Assembly (NCBI RefSeq): GCF_016808335.1
Contig: NC_053137.1
Coordinates: forward strand, 8,048,506-8,112,505
Length of the DNA stretch: 64,000 nt
Direction of reading: 5' to 3'
From: Panicum virgatum
Lineage: Eukaryota > Streptophyta > Magnoliopsida > Poales > Poaceae
Part shown: positions 24,401 through 35,139 of the stretch, in pieces
Layout: every line of letters begins with the position of its first letter
Numbering within the stretch: position 1 is the stretch's first letter
Notes under the pieces: model-generated
The model's database searches: none
What the model saw: the letters and a program-made list of their open reading frames with translations, nothing else
Told to the model about the DNA's origin: nothing
Position numbers and translations under genes: made by a program

Positions 24401-24512
24401 TTTTCATAAGTTTGCACTTGCTAAGACATTCACGCCAAGGCTTCCATCTAGGGCCTGCACCACAGACAATCTAACACGTACACCAAATTAAACACATGGC
24501 TGAACGCCGGCA
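21436..24512. other. MMSDH 3' UTR and 3 kb of intergenic DNA
   Basis: The 3' UTR probably ends by about 21780. Beyond it I see no convincing gene. A minus-strand stretch at about 22670-22800 has an open register containing SSGGAIFYSGISVSMYP that could be a gene relic, and 23874-24200 is a GC-rich patch with short open frames. A tandem duplication lies at 23340-23785. Poly-G occurs at about 22443. Confidence 0.4.
23340..23785. repeat. Tandem duplication, about 230-bp unit
   Basis: Two adjacent copies (about 23340-23569 and 23570-23785) share CTTCCTTAGGCATTT, ACACAAAATAGGAAG, TGAACTCAACTTAAAC and ATAGACGTTTAAGTGACAAA, with scattered substitutions and small indels. Confidence 0.8.
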
Positions 24513-25912
24513 CTAACTCTTCAACAGCATGCCGACTTCGGACACGAACCGGGCCATGGCTTGCCGCGGCAGCACGACGGGCACGGCGATGGCGTCCTCC
24601 CCGTCGCCGTTCCGGACGGCGACGATGAAGCTGAGCACGAACAGCGCGCCCGCGGGGCCGCCGTACACCGGCTCGCCCCACCCCAGGTCGACGCCGCGGA
24701 ACCCCGCGTGCCGGTTGTCCGACACGATGAACATGTTCGCCAGCGCCAGCGACGGCCGCCCGCGCAGCTCCATCAGGTCGGCCGTGGACCGCACGAACTC
24801 GGCGCTCGCCGCCTCCTCCTTCGCCGCCCGCACCAGCGCCACCGCGTCGCCCAGCGGGCTGCCCCGCAGCGCGCCGGCGGCGGACACCGCCGCCGGGTAC
24901 ACGCACGCGTTCCCGTAGTAGCCGGCGGGCAGCGCCAGGTCGCGCACGCCCCGGACGCCCGCCGCGACGACCAGGCGCGCGTCCTCGCCGGCCGGGATCT
25001 CCAGCGCGGCTGTGCGGGCACGCCAGATGAGCGCCGCGAGTGCCTCGAAGGTCGTGGCCTTCTTCTCACCCCGCGGCACCGGCAGGCCCTTCTTGATCGC
25101 CGCGACGTCGCCGGGGCCGAAGGTGAAGGTGCGCGTGACCATGTCGCCCGGCGGCGGGAACGGCGTCGGCGGCACCGGGTCGTACTCGTGGTGAGGGAAC
25201 GACGGCCTCGGCGGGCTCCGGGCGTCGAGGACCTCTCGGGACCACACGGGCGCGACGGTCGGAGCCGGCAGGCCGCGTGCGAGCTCGCCGACGGCGGACA
25301 TGAACTGGACGATGCCCACGGCGTCGCACATGGTGTGGTTCAGGCGCAGTGCGAAGACGAAGCCGCCGCATCGCAGCCTGGTCACCTAGGGATACAACAC
25401 ACAGTATGCTTAATTAGCCTAATAGCCCATGGGAGATTAATACTATGGTGACAGGTATACATGAAGAGTGTCATGTATACTACCTGGATGAGCAGCAATG
25501 GGCAGCCGAGCACGCCGCCGGAGCCCTCGACGTCGAAGAGCAGCTGGTCCATGCACGGGAACGGCGGCGTGAGCCCGGCGGCCTCGAGCTCGGCGAGCCG
25601 CACGTCGGCGTCGGCCTCCACGAACAGCACGCCCTCGCCGGTGCAGTCGACGACCAGCTTCCGCCCGTCCACCTCCCGCAGCCTCCCGGCGAGCGGGTAG
25701 TACGGCACCAGCGCCTCGCCGAGCGCGCGGCGGACGGCGGCGGCCGGGTTGCCGCCGCCGCGGCGGCCGCGGTAGAAGAGGACGAACGGCACGTGCCAGC
25801 GCAGCCCAACCTGGTCCTCGATGTCGGACAGGCGCTTGGTCTCGCGCGGCGTCTTCCTCGCCGGGCCGACGAGCTCCGGGTCGCGCCGGCGCACGGCGAA
25901 GGCGATCGTCAT
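24513..25912 (-). CDS. BAHD acyltransferase
   Basis: Two exons on the minus strand, 25912-25484 and 25385-24513, join in phase across a 98-bp GT-AG intron to give 433 residues, normal for the family. BAHD enzymes transfer acyl groups from acyl-CoA to alcohols or amines in the cytosol. Visible are the N-terminal FAVRRRDPELVGPA, YPLAGRLREVDGRKL, the catalytic HTMCD (HxxxD, residues 160-164), PAGYYGNACVYPAA and DLGWG (376-380), a conservative variant of the structural DFGWG. The start resembles benzoyl-CoA:benzyl-alcohol-type members; the substrates are unknown. The frame is intact with high GC, so it is likely functional. A decayed relative lies upstream at 28742-28900. Confidence 0.93.
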
Positions 25913-25997
25913 GATGATGAGCTAGAGAAGGGCACAGGGATGGTTTTCCCAAGTGTGTGGAGAGACACAAGTGTAATGGCTTGCAACATCCAGGCAA

Positions 25998-26006
25998 GTT
26001 ATATAG
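25998..26006 (-). promoter_or_regulatory. TATA box of the BAHD gene
   Basis: On the minus strand CTATATAAC lies about 86 bp upstream of the ATG, predicting a start of transcription near 25970 and a short 5' UTR. Confidence 0.6.
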
Positions 26007-26285
26007 AGAAGGGAGGCTGCATGCATATTGGTAGATGTAGGACTAGCCATGCATGCATTGGTAGATGTTCCTGAGATGCTTTCCTGTTGACCTCACCAAA
26101 CTCTAGCCAGCTTGCAAGCCTCGAGATCCTTTTTTGACCCGCCTACTTGCAATTGATGTTCTTTCCTTCGCTCCCAACACTTCCAATTATTGTATGAGTG
26201 GCCAACAATTTCAGCACTTCTTAGTATTTACTCCATCCTTAAATATAAAGATTATGAGTTTGGTCTAAGTCAAACTACTCTGAGC

Positions 26286-26286
<1 letters not shown>

Positions 26287-26356
<70 letters not shown>
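26287..26356. repeat. (AAT)n microsatellite
   Basis: About 23 uninterrupted AAT/ATA units. Confidence 0.97.
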
Positions 26357-26539
26357 TCGAATGAGCTAGCATAATCGGATCTATAAAAAACATTTTTAGA
26401 GCTTACTTCTTTGATGTGGTAGATGCTAATACTCTTGTACAAATCTGATCAAACTTAAAAATGGTTGGCTTAGGGAAAAAATAGGACCGCCTTATGCTTC
26501 ATGACATAGGAGATTTTTTTCCCTCTAAGTTTCTTGAGA

Positions 26540-26800
26540 TTGTACAGTACAAAGCACGCACACTCACCCCATAAACACACACACAAATCCTACCTCTATG
26601 GCATATTCGAAGACTGAACTGGTAAATCATCGAGATTGATGAAGTCACCACAGGCACCACGTTGTCAACAAGAACATCGCCTACAACAGAAAGCACAAAT
26701 GCCGCCAAATCCAAAAAAAATCGCTCCTACGTACGAAGAATCGAACCCTGAATCTGGGATGATGCAGAGGCTCTTGTATCCACTAGGCTACGAGCTCTGA
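26540..26800 (-). mobile_element. tRNA-derived SINE
   Basis: Read on the minus strand, an A-box-like TAGCCTAGTGG (26780-26790) and a B-box GGTTCGATTC (26738-26747) are spaced as in a tRNA gene. They are followed by about 190 bp of unrelated body ending near GTGCGTGCTTTGTACTGT. The tRNA-like head cannot fold as a full tRNA. This is the layout of grass SINEs of the p-SINE/Au type; the family name is not determined, and no clear target duplication was found. Confidence 0.7.
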
Positions 26801-26883
26801 GTTGCCAACATATATTTTTTTTTCTAGTAAACTTTGTGTGCTTCTGAATTTATTTATTTTGCCAAATTACCAACAGTCAAATC

Positions 26884-26886
<3 letters not shown>

Positions 26887-26961
<75 letters not shown>
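26887..26961. repeat. (TA)n microsatellite
   Basis: About 37 TA units, a likely hypervariable site. The apparent peptide of alternating Ile and Tyr across it is an artefact. Confidence 0.97.
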
Positions 26962-26964
<3 letters not shown>

Positions 26965-27225
26965 ACCAACTTACGATAGATACTTTTAACCAACACAAGT
27001 ACAAATCAGGGCCACTTTCAAAGAAATTGTTGGCAGATGCCATTATCCTGGCATGGCGAGAGGTGCATGGGCACACGTCTAGTTGTTGAGCTCGAAGTCG
27101 AGAGTTTTGGAGCCACATGTGCCTTGACTTGGAACTGCATGCAAGAGAGCTGCAAGCTGGAAGTGACTGCCGGCCTCTGGAAAAATCAAGCCACTATTAC
27201 TAGTGACGTGTAGTGATAGATGCTT

Positions 27226-27351
27226 TTTTTTTGAGGGGTCAACGGAGGGGGAGAGGGCCCCCCACCTGATTCATTCATTTAATATTTGGCCCTTAATGAC
27301 CAGATAGTAGCAGACATTACATTTATGGTTTGGGCTTACATTGCCAAAGAA
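27226..27351 (-). mobile_element. 5'-truncated poly(A) retroposon
   Basis: A 126-bp insert beginning with a T run on the plus strand (poly(A) tail of a minus-strand element) and flanked by exact 14-bp duplications AGTGATAGATGCTT (27212-27225 and 27352-27365). This is the signature of target-primed LINE-type integration with severe 5' truncation. Confidence 0.85.
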
Positions 27352-27365
27352 AGTGATAGATGCTT

Positions 27366-28741
27366 ATCATCAGGTGCAGCTAGGACGACGATGTGTATTG
27401 CAGTTCTCATCGTAGGAGAGTCGATGCGTTCGGTCACTAATCCACTTCCTAAAATTATGCCGTATTTGTAAGGATTCAGTCGGCACAACACAGACCGTAG
27501 TGCCAATGACTGCCAAGTGGTGAGCCGTGAGCCACTACTAGCTGATGATGAGTAATTCAGTTGCATGGACACTAGTAGAAGCGAAGGATTATAGGATGTG
27601 CTCTGTTTCCTCTAGTAAGATGGGACAGTACCTGAGAAATAAGCATTTTCTCTCGTGCCGACTCCCTACTTTATCATGAGCGAAGCCAGAAATTACGGCC
27701 ACCGGGGTCATCATCCATTTTAGGCTGACACTAAAAACAACAGTAGCTTTACATAGGATTATCGGCACTTCGTCGTGGTCGGCTGACCCGATCGCAAGCC
27801 GTAGCTCCACCCCTGACTTTATATGATCACAAACCTTTAGAACTAGACTAAATCAAATAGTGCCTAAAACACATGATTTGAAACATTGCATGCAATGTCC
27901 TAGGTTGGATTATTCATCAGTTGACCTATAAAAATAGTGTCAGACTCCGCACGAGTGCTTATATATTTTTCCAACACACGGGAGCATTCAATAATAAATT
28001 AAAACACGTGTCTCCTGATATAGTTGGCCAAACAGGTAGACCGGCACGGGGCATGATTGGGCCCTGCCCATTTAGGCACGACATGGATAGGCCCGATTAA
28101 TAACCGTGTCGTGCCGTGCCAGTGCACGGGCTGCCCAAGTGGCCCCACAAGATGGCTAATTAGCCGTGCCGTGCCGGCCCGTTGGGGCGCTATGGTCATG
28201 CCTACCTATTAGCCTGCAGTTTCAAAAACCACATGTTCAACATAAAATTTCATACATATTCATATATCTCAACACAATTGATAAGGACTTCAAATTACAA
28301 GTATTCTCTATTCGAGGACAATATATTTCACAAATAGAACATGAGAGCTCTTAAGATTCATCACAACTCACAAAATATATTGGGTCAGTTGGACCGGGTT
28401 GGTCGGTGGAGTGGTCAGGCATGGCCCAAAAGCCCAAGCCGTGCTAGCCTGGGCAAAATTAGACATGTGCTGTGCTTAGGCCGGGCTAAAATTTCGCCTT
28501 TAGGCTGGCTCATTATATCTTCTAAATTGATATGCGGTAGCGGTTAAATTGGCGATCCTTATGTGCACCTCCAACTCTCTTTAAATATTTATACTACTTC
28601 TTACAAGTGAGATCATATTTTAAAAAAAATCAATATAAATATTTGAACTAAAAAGAATTAGAAATGCACCTAACGCTAAAGATCACAAATTTGCACGTAT
28701 AATCAATCTTGGCCTGTGTATCTGTACTGTAACTTTGCAAT
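27366..28741. other. Intergenic DNA with a GC-rich repetitive block
   Basis: 27366-28000 shows no gene or repeat that I recognise. About 28030-28545 has blocks of GTGCCGTGCCGGCCCG/GGCACGACA-type words in both orientations at its two ends around an AT-rich middle, typical of a non-autonomous DNA element; its exact ends were not found. Confidence 0.45.
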
Positions 28742-28900
28742 TTGACAAGGTGCGGCCCTGTCGTCGCGGCAGTAGAAGAAGACAAGTGGTGTGTGCCGGC
28801 GCAGCCCCACCTGGTCATCGTTGTTGACCAAGCACTTCCTATCGCTTGGCGTCACAGCCTCGTCACGCCAATGCGAGCTCCACGTCGTTCAAGACAACTG
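28742..28900 (-). pseudogene. BAHD acyltransferase 5' fragment
   Basis: The minus strand encodes PSDRKCLVNNDDQVGLRRH and then TPLVFFYCRDDRA, matching the N-terminal TPRETKRLSDIEDQVGLRWH and VPFVLFYRGRR of the BAHD gene at 24513-25912. The reading breaks upstream, and the rest of the gene is missing on both sides. It is a relic of a duplicated family member. Confidence 0.8.
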
Positions 28901-29214
28901 CCAAATGCCCAAATGTCTCCGGCAACAAGCGTTCTCACTTGGAAACAAGAGAGCAAGCTGAAGCTGTTGCTATCGTGCACTACCTGAAGCTGAACTTTTT
29001 TTTTTATCAGATTTTTTTTTAAGGGATGAAGCAAGTCAACCAAACGCTGGGCTGGGCTTTGACAAAATGTTATGACATTTTCTGCAGCCCATTCCGGCCC
29101 ATAGAAATTACCGATCACTCGACAGTGCGATGGGCCAGTGGCGACCTTTCAGCTCAACGCCTCTACCCCGTCCGCAATTCTTAAAAAAAAACCCTCCGCA
29201 AATCCCAATTATTC

Positions 29215-30389
29215 GGGTTTTTTTTACATATTTACTATTATTACGGAGACCACTCGCTCGTTTAGTATTTTTATAATGACTCTTACAAATTTAACATTTC
29301 TATAACTACAACTCTTACATTTTTACCACTTTGGCTAACGTGACACGCCACAGTGACCTGACACAGTGGCGCCGAGTCAGCAAGTTCATGCGAAATGTCC
29401 TTGATGCCCCTCCTCTCTTCCTCTCTTCTCCCTCTCCGACAGCGGGTCCCGCAGCTTCTCTCGCTGTCAGGTGGGCTCCACTCGTCAGATTCATCTTCCA
29501 CCTCTGGCGCCCTTGCCCACGAACACGACAGCTCTGCTCCCCTTGGCGCCGCCAGCAGCGGTGGCGGCCACGGCCGCGGCCGACCCGGACGTGCCGCCCC
29601 TCGGGGTCTGCCTTCTCCCCGCCGCCGGCCTTGAGCCCCTCACGGGCGCTGCCCCTCACTAACAGATTGGTGGCTCCTCATGCGCCGAAGCCGCGTGCAC
29701 CGAGAGCGCGCGCCCGTGGCATCCCCGCGTTGGCGCTGGCCGTGGCGGCCGCGAAGTCCGCGCTGCGGCTGCTAGCGGAGGCCGCCCGCTGACCTTGGAT
29801 CTTGGGATAGAGTGGTGGACTTGTGATGGCAGGACGGAGCAGCGTGAGAGGAGCCATGCGAATTTTCACCCATGTTGTTTATTTCTCATCTATCATATCC
29901 ATCTAGGTTTGGGTTTGGAGACCGAAATTGATACGCAAGTTGTCATGCTGTGCGGGCGGCGGGGAGCGGTAGACACGGAAGGCCATGGCGTCCGCGCCCG
30001 AGGATGTGGGGAAGCTGCTGGTGGTGATGCAGGGGGACTGCGCCCCGACCACCTCGCGGATGGCCGGCGAGCTGCTGCGGGTGGTGCGGCTGGAGCAGGA
30101 GGGCAAGGTGGAAGACGAATCTTACGAGTGAAGCCCATCTGACAGTGAAAGAAGCTGCGGGACCAGCTGTCGGAGAGGGAGAAAAGAGAAAGAGGTCAGG
30201 GGTAGCGAGGATATTTTGCACATGAGGTCGCTGACTCAGCGCCACCGTATCAGGTCGTCGTGGCGTACCACATCAGTCAAGATCCTAAAAATATAAGTTC
30301 TGCAGCTACATAAATATTAAATTTGTAGGAGTTATTATAAAAATGCTAAACTAGCGATTGCCCTCTGTAATAAATATGTAAAAAATCCC
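29215..30389. mobile_element. Long-TIR (MULE-like) element with captured sequence
   Basis: Terminal inverted repeats of about 290 bp (29215-29510 versus 30105-30389) share, for example, TTTTTATAATGACTCTTAC, GACACGCCACAGTGACCTGA and CTCCCTCTCCGACAGCGGGT with modest divergence. Flanking AATTATTC and AATTGATC match at 6 of 8 positions. The interior is GC-rich and exon-like without a transposase. The size, long TIRs and host-like interior fit a Pack-MULE; an exact 9-bp duplication is not preserved. Confidence 0.7.
29985..30131 (+). pseudogene. Captured short ORF inside the long-TIR element
   Basis: A 48-codon frame starts in good context (GCCATGG) with MASAPEDVGKLLVVMQGD, continues with TSRMAGELLRVVRLEQEG, and then runs into the element's own TIR, which supplies the last residues. 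Its GC and codon use are those of a grass exon. The source gene is not recognised. Confidence 0.45.
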
Positions 30390-30435
30390 AATTGATCATG
30401 GTTGGCTGCTGCACCAACGGCAGCTATCGTCGGCG

Positions 30436-33400
30436 ATGAGCCGAGAAATCTCCAGCCCCACGAGAGATCCAGCACGACCGAGGTGTAGGGTATCTCGCGG
30501 CGACGGCGTTGAATCGACGATGCGTGGCATTCGCGAGAATCTCCGGGCGGCGCTCTGCATTCCTGGCGGGAACCGCCGCCCGCCCCCAACCCTTCCTCCC
30601 CCGGACGACTCCGCCGGCGAGGGTCGGGAGGACCTCATCAGCGCGCTCCCCGACGACGTGCTCCTCTCCGTCCTCCTCCGCCTCCCGTCCGCCGCGCGGA
30701 CCAGCGTCCTCTCGCGCCGCTGGCGCCGCCTCTGGGCGCGCCTCCCGGAGCTCCGGTTCCCGCACCCCACCGACCCGCTCGCCCTCGCCCGCTCCCGCGC
30801 CGCGCTCGCGGCGCTCGCGGGCCCCGCGCTCCGCCTGCTGCGCGTCGTCGCCTACGACGCCGACCCGGGGGACGCCGCCGCGGTGCTCCGCCTCGCCGCG
30901 GCCCGCCTCGCCCGCGAGGTCTCCATCCGCAACGTGGTGCCGGAGTGCCGGAAGAGAGCGGTGGTGGCCAGGGCCGGGGCGAGGGCCGCCGTCGTGCTGC
31001 CCTGCTTCGACAGGGCCGAACTGCTTCTCCTCTGCCTAGGTTACCTTCGCCTCGTGATGCCACTGTCCGGAGTGTTCGCAAAGCTCACCGTGTTGTATCT
31101 GAGCGACGTCCGGTTCGAAGATGCCTGCGACCTCGGCGACGCCCTCTCGACAGCACGGTGCCCTTCGCTGCGAAAACTTGTTATCCATAACGCTCAAGGG
31201 TTGTCCAATCTCGCTATCTGTTCAGAGTCTCTCAGTGTGGATTTGCGGAATTTGGAAGGATTGCAGCAGCTCACTGTTGTGGCACCAATGCTCAGGGAAC
31301 TGATTATCATTAACTGCTTCCTCATGAGGCAACCAGTGGCCGGCATCTCTGCTCCAGTTCTGGAAAAACTCTGGTGGTCTGATGTATATGATCCAAGCTC
31401 AGTCCAGCTCGGTGAGCTGGCACAGCTGCGGATGCTGGTGACCTGCTGCTTTGCAGGGTATGGATTGTTTGAAAATATGCAAAATTGTGTCACTGTGCTG
31501 TTATTGCAGCACTTTCAGAAGATTGCTTTTCTTGGCATGCTCATCATTCCAACTGTGAGTATATGTCCTGTTATCATGTATTTGAATCTGTTCTTTACTA
31601 AAATATTGCTAAGGATAACTGACGAGTAACTGTCTGAAACGAAAATTACATCAAAGTTCAGACTAGTAGTGATTGCTAGATCATGTAGCCAAGCGCTGAT
31701 CAATAATATGCATGTTTATGGTCAATATTGTGACACTTGACCCTACATGGGCATGAATGCAAGCATCAAATGTTGACATGGATTTAACTACTGATCTGCT
31801 AACAAATGAATTGGGGTCTTTTGATCGTACCTCAACCCAAATGGACTGAAGCTCCAAGACACTCACATTCTTTGGCTAATTTATAATTTTATAGTACAGT
31901 AAAAATGGAAAAAAATATTATATTTCTCCTGTGTCCTGGCATTAAATACAAAGTCTTTATCAGGATCAGTAGTTGAGAAGATTGTCGTATTGTTCCTGTA
32001 TCCTGCCAGGCTGCCATCAAACGTGAAGTCTTTACCAGGATTAGTAGTTGAGAATATTGGCTTTTTGTTGGTACCATCCTTAATGGTGTCACACATGCCA
32101 ATCTTTGGAAATCATGCAAGATGACGATGTCCTTAGTATTAAGGCTTTATTGATATGTCCAAACCATTTTAACTGGCCAACGATGGAGAAAATTTTCTTT
32201 AATTGGTGCCACCCCTACCCACGTATATCATCATGTCAAACATGATCCTTTCTTCTATTACTGCAAATGATAATTTGTAAGCACACCTCGATTCTTATAT
32301 AAAATCCTCGCACGATTTAACAAGCCTATCAGTCGTAGGGTTATTGAGGTTCTTCATTCAAATTACATCCTATTGATGGGTCATGTTTAGTCTAACTTAT
32401 ATTTATAAAATTTAATGCACATTGGTACCTTATTGAATGATGGCATTACTGCAACTGCTTTTTGTTAGTTATACACATAACAGATGCACTGGTATGGTTG
32501 TAATATTTGGTCAAGGACATGAATTCAAGAGTGGAGGTATAGTATGTTTGGGGCATATTCAACTCAGAGCTGAGGCCCAAACAGGGTGAGTGTGTAGTTC
32601 TCAAGTAATTATGGTTTTTGTACCAGAGAAATCTTCTATCATTAATGATTACTCCGCCATGTTTTCAAGTCGTCCGATTAATCGCCCAGGTCGGTTCTCC
32701 AAGTCCGACCAGCACCACCGACCCGACCAGAAACCTGGTCGTCCGATTACTCGTCCACTAATCGCGATTAGTCGGTCGACCAGGGCATTTCCCGACCAGG
32801 GCAGCATGAAGGTTTCTCACTTTCTCCTAACAACTTCATTTTTTTTGTTTCAGCAGCAGGGATTCAGCAAGAAGAATATGGAGTTTTGGACAAGAAGCTG
32901 GAGTTCTGGAGAGCAAATATCAAAAGTAAGTCACCAAAACCTGCATAATTGCTTGCTGTATACTATATTGTATATATATAATTATATATACACTATATAG
33001 TATATACTGAACATGTAGACATATGGACGATTAGGGAACGACCAGGCTCGACCAGGTCGACCTGGTCGTCGACTAATCGCGATTAATCGCCTGGTCGGTC
33101 CCTAGGCGACCAGGACCGACCAGCCGATTTGAAAACATTGTTACTCCGTAGAACAAACCCGAAGTACTTTTGCTGCATTTTGTAACTGTCATTCCTTGTG
33201 AGAAAATTACCTATTCATTAAAGTTGCTTCATTTTTTGCTGCTTATGAAAATTTCTTGTAACCTTTTATGAGTTTGCAGAACATGGTTAACTACCAGTAC
33301 TTCATGGAGGCGACAGCCTTACTCCCAGACATTGAGAACTTACACCTGCGCTTGGCAAGACATGGACATGTTGTTGGCACTTGTGTATTCCATATGCTTA

Positions 33401-34422
33401 AGATTTCTACCAGTATAAGAAGGTTGAATCTGGATATAAATGAAGGCATTAAGGTACGCTTCACTTTTTCAGCTACCAAATGCTTTGGTGCACTAATGCT
33501 TGACTAAGGGAAAGTTCAGGAATTAGATTTTATAATTATATATCTTCATGGTTTATTTCTAGAAGATATTGTATGCATACAAAAGTACAATGAAAAGCTG
33601 CATCTTTAATTTGGATCCTAATAAAGTGCCAGTGCAGATTTTGCTCACTGGCATCAAGTGTTTAACTAATGGTGTGCTTTACGCAGAGTCAATACTTAAG
33701 ATGATGGTGCTCTCATGGTGCCATGCTAAAAGATCTGTTGAAACACTAAGAAGCAAAATTCTTTGATTATAACCTATTTGCAATTGGCAAAATTTTGTAA
33801 GATGATGGTGCTCTCATGGTGCCATGCTAAAAGATCTGTGAAACACTAAGCAAAATTCTTCGATTATAACCTATTTGCAATTTGCAAAATTTTGTGGAAA
33901 TTTGCGTCCTGATGAAATTCTCTGCACGAACTCCTTTCTGCAATTGGCGAACACCAAAGGATATCCTGTTCATCTCCAAATTTACCATATGTTGTTCAGA
34001 TGTCATCTGTTTAAATCATTTCAACTTTCTAATGCTGTTCTTGTTGTTAATAGCCATTGAAAAGTTTATTGAACAGCTAGCCGATCTTATATTTATGTTC
34101 CTCATCTCAGGAAAAAGCTGCTTGTTCACCTGGTTGTGTTTGTCATCTGCCGCAAGACTGGGAAACTAAGGAGCTCCGCTTTAATTCTCTGGAAGAATTG
34201 AGTATTTGTGGATTGAGCGGTGCAGATTGTGATTTCACATTTGTGAAACGACTATTGGGATGGATGCCAGTGCTCAGAACAATTACTATGAATTTCAATC
34301 CCTCAGCCTTTGTCAGTGAGGAGCTTTGTAAGGAGCTACTTTGCCTCCCCAGGCCAGAGACTTGCATGAAGATTTACTTATATCGCAATGGGGCAAAGGT
34401 GATGTATACACCCGCATGCTAG
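30436..34422 (+). CDS. F-box/LRR (FBD-type) protein
   Basis: Three exons (30436-31554, 33280-33453, 34111-34422) join in phase to 534 residues. An F-box lies near residues 66-100 (LISALPDDVLLSVLLRLPSA, SVLSRRWRRLW), followed by degenerate leucine-rich repeats (SLRKLVIHNAQGLSNLAI, MLRELIIINC) and a C-terminal FBD-like segment (LPQDWETKELRFNSLEELSI, RLLGWMPVLRTI). Such proteins are substrate receptors of SCF ubiquitin ligases. A second in-frame ATG at 30520 is an equally possible start, giving 506 residues. Intron 1 contains a hAT-like insertion and intron 2 a 100-bp tandem duplication; splice sites are intact. A collapsed copy follows at 35140-35871. Confidence 0.85.
31881..32110 (-). repeat. 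Imperfect tandem repeat in F-box intron 1
   Basis: Two copies of a roughly 65-bp unit share AAGTCTTTAYCAGGATYAGT and AGTTGAGAAKATTG. The minus strand reads as a repeating IFSTTxPxKDF peptide. It may be an old exon fragment, but its origin is not recognised. Confidence 0.5.
32657..33140. mobile_element. hAT-like non-autonomous element in F-box intron 1
   Basis: A 484-bp element with ends CCATGTTTTCAAGTCG and CAATGTTTTCAAATCG (inverted), flanked by perfect TTACTCCG octamers (32649-32656 and 33141-33148). Both halves carry CGATTAATCGC/GACCAGG words in opposite orientations. No transposase. Confidence 0.92.
33698..33894. repeat. Tandem duplication in F-box intron 2
   Basis: Two roughly 100-bp copies (33698-33798 and 33799-33894) are nearly identical (GATGATGGTGCTCTCATGGT ... 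ACCTATTTGCAATTGGCAAA), differing by a few small indels, so the duplication is recent. Confidence 0.93.
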
Positions 34423-35139
34423 GGCAGTCTTAAGGGCCGTATGGCTGTAGCCTTGACATGGGAGTATTAACCCTACCTTAACTAGACAGTCATATTAAGT
34501 ATCCAACTCCGCTTTAGTTCTGGCATCAAGTGTGGTTCATGGCCACTGGCCAATGTTGTGCATTATGCTAGAAGAACACCATTTTAGTCTGTAGCGTTAG
34601 AACAGTTGTGTCCCAACATTCAGAATGTTAATTCAGCCGTTCCTGCAGTTGTTGGGCAAGATCTTTCCTTTGCTAAGTTCACCATCCTGTTTTCATCGTT
34701 GTTCGAGATTGGCTGCACTGAGTCACTGGCAGCTGATTATGCTTTCTCCTGGGTTACAGGGTTAGTGAGGCGTAGGGGGGCTGAAGACTGAAGTCTCGTG
34801 CAGTTCGCATGGCGTTGCGTTTTTGACCTGTACGAGATTAGGCTGCATGGATGTGCTCCGTGTGGATTGGTCTTGGGGTGGGCTTCCAATTGCACAACCC
34901 AACCAAAATGATGTGGGCTTTTCGCCGGCCCGGTCCTGAAAACATTGGTGGTTAGACGCCATTTTTTTTGTGTGCGTTAAAAAAAAGATGCCATTTTTTT
35001 ATCTTTCGAGAAAAATAGATGCCAATTTTTAAAAATTTTCAGCCACCGAGAGATTTTAATATTTGAATTTTGAAAGATTCGCTAAAATCTGTCGGTGGCT
35101 TGGCGACCTTGGGACCCAAAACCCTGGTTCCCCGTGGTT
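34423..35139. other. F-box gene 3' UTR and spacer
   Basis: The 3' UTR probably covers the first few hundred bases. The rest is spacer with T/A runs near 34970-35030. No gene seen. Confidence 0.4.

Noticed and set aside
26738..26790. tRNA gene on the minus strand
   Set aside because: The A- and B-box-like words are present, but stems cannot pair and the sequence continues into a SINE body, so it is called a SINE.
26802..27089. Small plus-strand ORF with a long Ile-Tyr run
   Set aside because: It is translation of a (TA)n microsatellite.
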